From: an uncultured Eubacteriales bacterium
GTDB taxonomy: Bacteria; Bacillota; Clostridia; Oscillospirales; CAG-272
NCBI GenBank assembly: GCA_900552255.1
Contig: URZF01000030.1
Span: 1 to 11,229 of the forward strand
Reading direction: 5' to 3'
Length of the DNA: 11,229 nt
Position 1 is the stretch's first letter. Each line of letters starts with the position of its first letter. The position numbers were made by a program, and so were the translations under genes. This document shows, piece after piece, positions 6,057 through 11,229 of this stretch. The notes under the pieces were generated by a model. It was not told where the DNA came from. It made no database searches and saw nothing but the letters and a program-made list of their open reading frames with translations.

Positions 6057-6478
6057 AGTCTCCTTTGAAGCGTTGATCGCGTCGCCGTCGGATATCCCGG
6101 CGTGGCTGGCGCTTGTCATGCGGGTGTCGGACAACTGCTTGATATAACGGACGGAGACGTTGAAAAAGAATATTGGGAGAAAAACGGCTTATATGAGATC
6201 GGGGGACAGGATGGCGGGCGTTCTGCTGTTTTCGCCCGCTCGCCGTCTGCTTTCTTGGCGACGGATTCCGCTTTCCGCCGGTGCGGCGTAGCTTCCTCTT
6301 TGGTGGCAAAAATGTTGGCGCTGATGCCGGAGGGCGACATCGAGGTGACGACGTTCCGGGAGGACAACGGGAAAGGGACAGCGCCCCGGCGCTTTACAGG
6401 CGTTTCGGCTTTGTGCCTGCGGAGCTGTTTTTTGAGCTTGACTATCCTGTGCAGAGGTTTATGCTGCATAGGAGCTGA
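6053..6478 (+). pseudogene. GNAT-family acetyltransferase, degraded by frameshifts and a stop
   Basis: Pieces of one GNAT acetyltransferase lie end to end in different frames. Frame 1 gives DIPAWLALVMRVSDN, then a TAA stop (6145-6147), then TLKKNIGRKTAYMRSGDRMA and GVLLFSPARR. Near 6251-6258 the match moves to frame 3, with SAFRRCGVASSLVAKML (the acetyl-CoA loop) and GDIEVTTFREDN. Near 6381-6391 it moves to frame 2, with APALYRRFGFVPAEL, to the stop at 6476-6478. The likely old start, ATG 6053, overlaps the M42 stop in the ATGA style but is itself out of frame with the first match, suggesting another small indel. With at least three lesions in about 425 bases, a dead gene is far more likely than sequencing error. 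A 159-residue ORF here, from 6102 to 6581, is an artefact of these shifts. Confidence 0.83.
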
Positions 6479-6489
6479 AAGGATAACAT

Positions 6490-7740
6490 ATGGAGTTTTC
6501 GGAAAAAATCATCAAAATATCCGCAGAAGCGGAGGCGGCGCTTGCTCCCGTTTTTGCGGAAATCGACGCGGTTGCCTATGACAATACGGCGCGTGTGCTG
6601 GAAAGCTACCGCCGCCACCGCGTGTCGGAGACGATGTTCGCCGGCACCACGGGATACGGCTACGGCGATACGGGGCGCGACATGATGGGGGAGATTTACG
6701 CCGACGTGTTCGGCGCGGAATCGGCGTTCGTGCGCCACAATATCGTCAACGGCACGCAGGCGATCTCCACCGTGCTGTTCGGGCTTCTGCGGCCGGGCGA
6801 TGTTCTGCTTTCCGTGACGGGGCGCCCTTATGACACGCTTTCCGAGGTGATCGGAGACAAGACAAAGAACGGAGACGGCTCGCTTGCCGATTTCGGTATC
6901 GCTTATGACGAGGTTGCTCTCCTGCCCGATGGAAGCGTGGATTTTGCCGGTATCGAACGCAAGCTGCACGAGCTGCGCTCCCGCGTCAAGGTCGTCTTTA
7001 TCCAGCGCTCGAAGGGATATGCGAGCCGTCCGACGCTTTCCTCGGAGGAGATCGGCCAAATTGCCGCTTTTTCAAAGGCGAGAAGCGACGCCTACGTCGT
7101 CGTGGACAACTGCTACGGCGAGTTCTGCGACAGAACGGAGCCGACGGCGCACGGTGCAGATATCGTCGTCGGGTCGCTCATCAAAAATCCGGGCGGCGGC
7201 ATGGCGCAGACAGGCGGCTATGTGGCGGGTACGGCGCGCGCGGTCGAGCTTGCCGCGTATCGCCTGACGACGGTCGGCATCGGAACGGAATGCGGCGCCT
7301 CTCTCGGACAGACGCGCGATATCTGCAAGGGCTTTTTCTTCGCGCCGCACGTGGTGGCGCAGGCGAAAAAGACGGCGGCGTTCGCGGCCTATGTCATGGG
7401 GACGCTCGGATATGAAGTCGAACCGAGCTATGACGCGGTGCGCCACGACATCATTCAGACGGTGAAATTCGGGAATCCCGACGGGCTTTGCGCGTTTTGC
7501 CGCGGCATTCAATCCGGCTCGCCGGTCGACGCGTTCGTTACGCCGGAGCCGTGGGACATGCCCGGCTACGAGGACAAGGTCATTATGGCGGCCGGGACAT
7601 TTGTGCAGGGCGCCTCCATCGAGCTTTCCGCCGACGGACCGCTGCGTCCGCCGTATACGGCGTATTTCCAAGGAGGACTCACGTATGAAAGCGGCAAATA
7701 CGCGATCATGACGGCTGCGCAGGAGCTGCTTCGGATATGA
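6490..7740 (+). CDS. PLP-dependent methionine gamma-lyase-family protein (YnbB-like)
   Basis: A 416-residue fold-type I PLP enzyme related to B. subtilis YnbB, the group often labelled methionine gamma-lyase family or aluminium resistance protein. Visible features are TGYGYGDTGRD (54-64), HNIVNGTQAIS (83-93), the cofactor-contact Asp206 in VVVDNCYGEF, and the Schiff-base lysine Lys232 in GSLIKNPGGG, a signature of this family. The C-terminus ends in a short domain with PPYTAYFQGGLTYESGKYA. The length is normal for the family. The in vivo reaction is not firmly known; C-S lyase activity on sulfur amino acids is inferred from the fold. A GAAAGGA site (6477-6483) precedes the ATG 11 bases after the pseudogene. 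In many Firmicutes this gene lies near miaA and hfq; neither is here. The stop overlaps the next start as ATGA. Confidence 0.9.
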   Translation: MEFSEKIIKISAEAEAALAPVFAEIDAVAYDNTARVLESYRRHRVSETMFAGTTGYGYGDTGRDMMGEIYADVFGAESAFVRHNIVNGTQAISTVLFGLLRPGDVLLSVTGRPYDTLSEVIGDKTKNGDGSLADFGIAYDEVALLPDGSVDFAGIERKLHELRSRVKVVFIQRSKGYASRPTLSSEEIGQIAAFSKARSDAYVVVDNCYGEFCDRTEPTAHGADIVVGSLIKNPGGGMAQTGGYVAGTARAVELAAYRLTTVGIGTECGASLGQTRDICKGFFFAPHVVAQAKKTAAFAAYVMGTLGYEVEPSYDAVRHDIIQTVKFGNPDGLCAFCRGIQSGSPVDAFVTPEPWDMPGYEDKVIMAAGTFVQGASIELSADGPLRPPYTAYFQGGLTYESGKYAIMTAAQELLRI

Positions 7741-8213
7741 TGGAAAATGCGTCTGTTAGGGTTTTATCCGTGCGGGAACAGCCCTCTTTTGCCGCAGAAG
7801 CGATCTCTTATATCGCCTCGAAATGGGCAAGCGAGAAAAGCCGTCCCGTTTATGAGGACTGCATCGGGAGCTGTATCCGCAGCGCGTCGCCTCTGCCGCA
7901 GTGGTATCTGCTGACAGCGGGGGACACGGTCTGCGGCTGTGCGGGATTGATCCCGAACGATTTCATCAGCCGGATGGATCTGTTTCCGTGGCTGTGCGCG
8001 CTGTTTGTGGAGGAGCGCTTCCGCGGACATGCGCACGGCTCTCTCCTCATTGAAAAAGCGAAATCGGATGCTGCGGCGCGCGGTTATCGGAATCTGTATC
8101 TTGCCACCGATCATGTCGGGTATTATGAGCGGTACGGATTTTCCTATATCGGCACGGGCTATCATCCGTGGGGCGAATCGTCGCGGATTTACCGTGCCGA
8201 GCTGGATTTATAA
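7737..8213 (+). CDS. GNAT-family N-acetyltransferase
   Basis: A 158-residue protein with the GNAT fold, which transfers acetyl from acetyl-CoA to an amine. The central strand and acetyl-CoA loop read LCALFVEERFRGHAHG (86-101), carrying the R-x-x-G-x-A/G type pattern; the C-terminal strand-helix part is LYLATDHVGYYERYGF (120-135). Its ATG overlaps the TGA of the YnbB-like gene (ATGA), with AGGAG (7721-7725) upstream inside that gene, so the two are probably translationally coupled. A second ATG at 7740 is also possible. Substrate unknown; no peptide or antibiotic specificity motif is evident. Confidence 0.88.
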   Translation: MMENASVRVLSVREQPSFAAEAISYIASKWASEKSRPVYEDCIGSCIRSASPLPQWYLLTAGDTVCGCAGLIPNDFISRMDLFPWLCALFVEERFRGHAHGSLLIEKAKSDAAARGYRNLYLATDHVGYYERYGFSYIGTGYHPWGESSRIYRAELDL

Positions 8214-8228
8214 AGGACGATGAAAACG

Positions 8229-8669
8229 ATGATACATAAAATCGAAGAAAAAGACAGGGAATCATTTTTGTCGCTGACGCGGGCGTTTTACGCATCGCCG
8301 GTAGTGCTGCATCCGGTCCCGGAGGAATATCATATCGCCGTTTTTGAGGAAATGATGCGCTCGGACGTCTATGCGGAAGGGTATTTATTTGAATACGGGG
8401 GCGCTCCCGCCGGATATGCGCTTCTTGCGAAGACATTTTCGCATGAGGCGGGAGGGCTTGTCATTTGGATTGAGGAAATCTATACGGTGCCCGCGTTTCG
8501 CGGGAAAGGCCTCGGACGGGAATTTTTCGCGTTTCTCGACCGGGAATACGGTTCGACGGCAAAGCGGCTGCGTCTGGAGACGGAGCCGAGCAACAAAAGA
8601 GCGGAGGCGCTGTACCGCAGTCTCGGCTTTGATACGCTCGAATATCGGCAATTTTACAAAGAATCATAA
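8229..8669 (+). CDS. GNAT-family N-acetyltransferase
   Basis: A 146-residue GNAT acetyltransferase. The acetyl-CoA-binding segment IEEIYTVPAFRGKGLG (81-96) contains the classic R-G-x-G-x-G, and ETEPSNKRAEALYRSLGF (117-134) is the typical motif B with the tyrosine that often acts as general acid. The start at 8229 (MIHKIEEKD) is preferred to ATG 8220 because AAAGGA (8212-8217) would be only two bases from 8220 but eleven from 8229. It lies 15 bases after the preceding GNAT gene but differs from it in sequence, so this is not a recent tandem duplication. Substrate unknown. Confidence 0.87.
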   Translation: MIHKIEEKDRESFLSLTRAFYASPVVLHPVPEEYHIAVFEEMMRSDVYAEGYLFEYGGAPAGYALLAKTFSHEAGGLVIWIEEIYTVPAFRGKGLGREFFAFLDREYGSTAKRLRLETEPSNKRAEALYRSLGFDTLEYRQFYKES

Positions 8670-8696
8670 AAATAAAGCAAAAAGGAAGTGTGACAA

Positions 8697-9446
8697 ATGG
8701 TAAATGTAGACGCAATGGCAAGAGGCGTGCAGGAATACACCGATCCCGAAACGGGCGAGCGGTTCGACCTCCCGTATCGCGCTTATTTTCCGACGGGGTA
8801 CGACGCGAAAGGGGAAAAACGCTATCCGATGCTGTTTTTCCTGCACGGGCACGGCGAATGCGGTACGGACAACGAACAGCAGATCCGCGTTCTGCATAAG
8901 GAAAACCGGCTGATCAATCTCATCATCGAGCGGGACGACTGCATCATCGTGGCGCCTCAGTGTCCCTGTAATATAAAATATGAATGGGTGCCGCTTGCCC
9001 ACGCATGGTCGACAGGCTCCCGCGAGCTTACGGAAAAGCCGACGGCCGGACTTTCGGCTGCGATGGCGCTTTTGGATCGCTTTCTTGAGAGCGAGGCGGT
9101 GGATAGGAAACGGCTCTATGCGGCCGGGATCTCGATGGGCGGCTACGGCATGTGGGAGCTGATTACGCGCCGGCCGGAGCTCTTCGCCGCCGCCGTTCCG
9201 GTCTGCGGCGCTGGGATCCCGAGTCTTGCCTCCCGACTTACCGATATCGCGATCTGGGCGTTTCACGGCGCGGCGGATCCTACGGTCCCCGTGAGCGGCT
9301 CCCGCGACATGGCGGCGGCGATTGCAGCTGCGGGCGGCACGAAAATGCGCTATACCGAATATCCTGCCGTGGATCACAACTGCTGGATCCCCGCATATCG
9401 GGAGGAGGGTCTTGTCGATTGGCTTTTTGCGCAGTCTAAGCCGTAA
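8697..9446 (+). CDS. Alpha/beta-hydrolase, esterase/peptidase-like
   Basis: A 249-residue alpha/beta-hydrolase with no signal peptide, so probably cytoplasmic. The oxyanion-hole region is LFFLHGHGECG (46-56); the nucleophile elbow GISMGGYGMW (144-153) gives Ser146; Asp194 in FHGAADPTVP and His227 in AVDHNCW complete the triad. The layout matches the carboxylesterase, PHB-depolymerase-like and prolyl-oligopeptidase-catalytic-domain group. The N-terminal lines TDPETGERFDLPYRAYFP resemble esterases of this group that act on small acyl or feruloyl esters, but substrate is not determined. AAGGAAGTG (8682-8690) precedes the ATG. It is the last gene before the strong terminator at 9463, so it closes the rsmA-side gene run. 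Confidence 0.88.
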   Translation: MVNVDAMARGVQEYTDPETGERFDLPYRAYFPTGYDAKGEKRYPMLFFLHGHGECGTDNEQQIRVLHKENRLINLIIERDDCIIVAPQCPCNIKYEWVPLAHAWSTGSRELTEKPTAGLSAAMALLDRFLESEAVDRKRLYAAGISMGGYGMWELITRRPELFAAAVPVCGAGIPSLASRLTDIAIWAFHGAADPTVPVSGSRDMAAAIAAAGGTKMRYTEYPAVDHNCWIPAYREEGLVDWLFAQSKP

Positions 9447-9462
9447 ACGCAATATATATGAG

Positions 9463-9493
9463 AAAAATGCACGGAATATTCGTGCATTTTTTT
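9463..9493 (+). terminator. Intrinsic terminator after the hydrolase gene
   Basis: AAAAATGCACG (63-73 of 9400) pairs perfectly with CGTGCATTTTT (9481-9491) around a seven-base loop, and the run of seven Ts (9487-9493) follows directly. It starts 16 bases after the hydrolase stop codon and separates the long upstream run from the sporulation operon. Confidence 0.93.
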
Positions 9494-9508
9494 ATTTTCG
9501 TTCGCTTT

Positions 9509-9544
9509 ATTGCGACAAAATTTTGAGTGCATCGCGCGTATAAT
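9509..9544 (+). promoter_or_regulatory. Putative Spo0A-dependent spoIIG promoter
   Basis: A perfect -10 TATAAT (9539-9544) lies upstream of spoIIGA, but the hexamer at normal -35 spacing (9516-9521, CAAAAT) is poor. A GCGACA element (9512-9517) lies 21 bases above the -10. It overlaps a Spo0A-box-like sequence, read on the minus strand as TTTTGTCGCAAT (9509-9520), one mismatch from the 7-base core TGTCGAA. The B. subtilis spoIIG promoter is known to have an over-long spacer and to need phosphorylated Spo0A. A weaker half-match, TTCGTTC, lies at 9497-9503. Start would be near 9551. Confidence 0.6.
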
Positions 9545-9576
9545 GGAAGCATATTCAAAGCAAAGGAAGTGGTCAT

Positions 9577-10440
9577 ATGACGGAAGAGATATACGGAGAC
9601 GTGCTGTTTCTCATCAATTTCAGCATGGATTTCCTTTCTCTTTATATCGCCGGAAAAATCATGCATTTCAAAATGTCGGCGTGGCGCGTCATCCTCGGCG
9701 CTTCGGTAGGGGCGGTCTACGGCGTATGCTCGCTTCTTTTCGACCTCGGCGCGCTATTCAACAATGTGATTACGGTGCTTGTCATGGTGATGATGTGCGC
9801 CATCGCCTTCCGCTTCGGCAGCTTCCGCAACTTTGCCGCGACGGCAGCACTTTTCTGCGGCATCAGCATGCTCATCGGCGGGATCATGACCGCGGCTTTC
9901 ACGAAGCTTGGAAAGTATCAGACCTACATTGAGATAGGCGGCAGCATCCATACGATATACGGAGACCTGCCGATATGGCTTTTTGCCGTTCTTGCCGCGA
10001 TATCGGCGCTTGTTACGTGGGGGATCGGCAAGTTAATTAAGAGGAAGAGGGGAATCCGCAGCTGTGAAATCAAGCTCGGCTTCGGCGCCGCGGACACCGA
10101 TTTCACCTGTCTTGTGGACAGCGGGAACCTGCTTACGGAGCCGATTTCCGGCACGCCCGTCATTTTTGTGAAGTCGGAGTCTGCGCGTTTCCTGCCGGAT
10201 GACCTCCTGCTTGCGATGACGGACGGCGTGGCTTCTCTCGACATCAAAACCATCGGCAGACTGCGGCTGATTCCGTCGAGGACGGTTTCCGGAGACGGCG
10301 TGGTTGTCGCTGCGGTTCCCGACCGCTGCTATCTCCGATGCGGCGGCGAATATGAGCCGAAAAAGGCGCTTGTCGCGGTCGATTTTACCGGCGGGGATTT
10401 CGGCGGCTTTCCGGCGCTTGTGCCGGAGACGCTGCTTTGA
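9577..10440 (+). CDS. spoIIGA: Sigma-E processing peptidase SpoIIGA
   Basis: A 287-residue membrane-bound aspartic protease that cleaves the pro-sequence from pro-SigE after the sporulation septum forms. The N-terminal half (about 1-155) holds several hydrophobic helices, beginning with the family signature IYGDVLFLINFSMDFLSLYI (5-24), then segments near 36-55, 61-79, 86-108 and 132-154. A basic linker KRKRG (155-159) leads to the cytoplasmic protease domain with Asp181 in LVDSGNLL, the family's catalytic D-S-G motif, and SGTPVIFV (191-198). The active enzyme is thought to be a dimer, each chain giving one Asp, as in retropepsins. AAGGAAGTGG precedes the ATG. It is followed 64 bases later by sigE, its substrate gene, the arrangement of the spoIIG operon. 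Confidence 0.95.
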   Translation: MTEEIYGDVLFLINFSMDFLSLYIAGKIMHFKMSAWRVILGASVGAVYGVCSLLFDLGALFNNVITVLVMVMMCAIAFRFGSFRNFAATAALFCGISMLIGGIMTAAFTKLGKYQTYIEIGGSIHTIYGDLPIWLFAVLAAISALVTWGIGKLIKRKRGIRSCEIKLGFGAADTDFTCLVDSGNLLTEPISGTPVIFVKSESARFLPDDLLLAMTDGVASLDIKTIGRLRLIPSRTVSGDGVVVAAVPDRCYLRCGGEYEPKKALVAVDFTGGDFGGFPALVPETLL

Positions 10441-10474
10441 ACATCCGCGCCGGCCGAAATAAATCTGATAGAAT

Positions 10475-10488
10475 CCGCCGCACGGCGG
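10475..10488 (+). other. Small GC hairpin just upstream of the sigE ribosome binding site
   Basis: CCGCCG and CGGCGG form an inverted repeat with a two-base centre (practically a five-base-pair stem with a four-base loop). No T-run follows, so it is not a terminator. It ends six bases before the GGGGGAT ribosome binding site of sigE (10494-10500). It could influence sigE translation or be incidental in GC-rich DNA. Confidence 0.3.
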
Positions 10489-10504
10489 GGAACGGGGGAT
10501 AGGT

Positions 10505-11215
10505 ATGAGATTCCTGCTAAAAATCAAGCTCTTTTGGATGCGGCTGCTGCTGAAGCTCGGAATCCGAAAGGGGACGTATTACATAGGCGGCGCGGATACG
10601 CTTCCTCCGCCGCTTACCGCGGAGGAGGAAGCGGAGATCATCGCAAAACTCGACGACGGCGGCGGATACCGCCATGTTCTTGTGGAACGGAATCTCAGGC
10701 TTGTCGTTTATATCGCGAAAAAATTTGAGAATACCGGCGTCGGCATCGAGGACCTCATTTCCATCGGAACGATCGGGCTTATCAAGGCGGCGAACACATT
10801 CCGTCCCGACAAGAACATCAAGCTTGCGACCTATGCTTCGCGCTGTATCGAAAATGAAATCCTCATGTACATACGAAAGAGCGGGAATATCCGCTCCGAG
10901 CTTTCCTTTGACGAGCCGCTTTCCACCGATTGGGACGGCAACGAGCTGCTGCTTTCCGATGTGCTCGGCACCGAGGAAAACAGCGCCATGCGGGATATCG
11001 AGCTCGACGAGGAACGGAAGATCATTTATGAGGCCGTCGCCGGCCTTGCGCCGCGTGAGCGGGAGATCATCGAGCTGCGGTTCGGACTTGCCGGCGGCAG
11101 GGAAATGACGCAGAAGGAGGTCGCCGACGCGCTCGGCATCTCTCAATCCTACATTTCCCGCCTTGAAAAGAAGATCATCGACCGGCTGCGCGACGAGATC
11201 AAGGACAAAAAATAA
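10505..11215 (+). CDS. sigE: RNA polymerase sigma-E, sporulation mother-cell factor (pro-SigE)
   Basis: A 236-residue sigma-70 family factor that directs early mother-cell gene expression during sporulation. Residues 1 to about 24 are an amphipathic, basic-hydrophobic pro-sequence ([19 protein letters not shown]) which holds the factor inactive at the membrane until SpoIIGA removes it; cleavage in B. subtilis is near the YYIGG motif, here 25-29. Region 2 includes [17 protein letters not shown] (62-78), [18 protein letters not shown] (82-99) and [13 protein letters not shown] (107-119). [20 protein letters not shown] (134-153) is a SigE hallmark. Region 4 has [15 protein letters not shown] (181-195) and the helix-turn-helix [20 protein letters not shown] (201-220). 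The pro-sequence and [12 protein letters not shown] separate it from SigK, SigF and SigG. GGGGGAT precedes the ATG. Only 14 A-rich bases follow before the window ends. Confidence 0.97.
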   Translation: MRFLLKIKLFWMRLLLKLGIRKGTYYIGGADTLPPPLTAEEEAEIIAKLDDGGGYRHVLVERNLRLVVYIAKKFENTGVGIEDLISIGTIGLIKAANTFRPDKNIKLATYASRCIENEILMYIRKSGNIRSELSFDEPLSTDWDGNELLLSDVLGTEENSAMRDIELDEERKIIYEAVAGLAPREREIIELRFGLAGGREMTQKEVADALGISQSYISRLEKKIIDRLRDEIKDKK

Positions 11216-11229
11216 AAAAAAACGGAAAA

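Noticed and set aside
6438..6465. TTGACT then TATGCT after 16 bases, a possible promoter for the YnbB-like gene inside the dead GNAT
   Set aside because: The -10 matches only 4 of 6 bases and the sequence is explained as remnant coding DNA; too weak to call.
1..11229. Search for mobile elements, CRISPR repeats, att sites and tandem repeats
   Set aside because: No transposase, integrase, target-site duplication or regular direct repeats were seen, although two tRNA genes, common integration sites, are present.

Overview
The window looks like chromosomal DNA of an endospore-forming, moderately GC-rich Firmicute of the class Clostridia. Three things point that way: a spoIIGA-sigE sporulation pair, clostridial-type sequence in MurD and in the YnbB-like enzyme, and strong AGGAGG-type ribosome binding sites with sigma-A-like promoters. 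No genus can be assigned from the sequence alone. Apart from two tRNAs, every gene lies on the + strand, and no phage, transposon or CRISPR structure is visible.

Layout. Bases 1-142 hold no convincing protein gene, only a possible short + strand transcription unit and a terminator hairpin. Bases 143-317 carry tRNA-Gly(CCC) and tRNA-Thr(CGT) on the minus strand. They appear to be served by one near-consensus promoter (339-367), with a terminator-like hairpin between them. A closely packed + strand run follows: rsmA (ribosome maturation), murD (peptidoglycan precursor synthesis), three M42-family metallopeptidase paralogues with a 55-residue cysteine-rich protein (4844-5011) between the second and third, a broken GNAT acetyltransferase, a PLP-dependent YnbB/methionine gamma-lyase-like enzyme, two intact GNAT acetyltransferases and a cytoplasmic alpha/beta-hydrolase. 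It ends at a strong intrinsic terminator (9463-9493). Gaps are mostly under 40 bases and several stops and starts overlap, so much of this run is probably cotranscribed.

The second unit is spoIIGA-sigE (9577-11215). Its promoter has a perfect -10, no -35 at normal spacing, and a Spo0A-box-like element about 21 bases upstream of the -10. This resembles the Spo0A-dependent spoIIG promoter of Bacillus subtilis. SpoIIGA is the membrane-bound aspartic protease that removes the pro-sequence of SigE, the early mother-cell sigma factor.

Most unusual part: the M42 cluster. The first and third paralogues keep the family's full set of metal ligands and catalytic glutamate. The middle one has lost the bridging metal-ligand aspartate (now Gly175) and the catalytic glutamate (now Arg211), yet it is intact, full length and has one of the best ribosome binding sites in the window. 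It looks like a pseudoenzyme kept beside two probably active relatives. M42 enzymes form dodecameric shells, so a mixed complex is a reasonable but untested idea. The cysteine-rich small protein in the same cluster is easily missed by gene callers.
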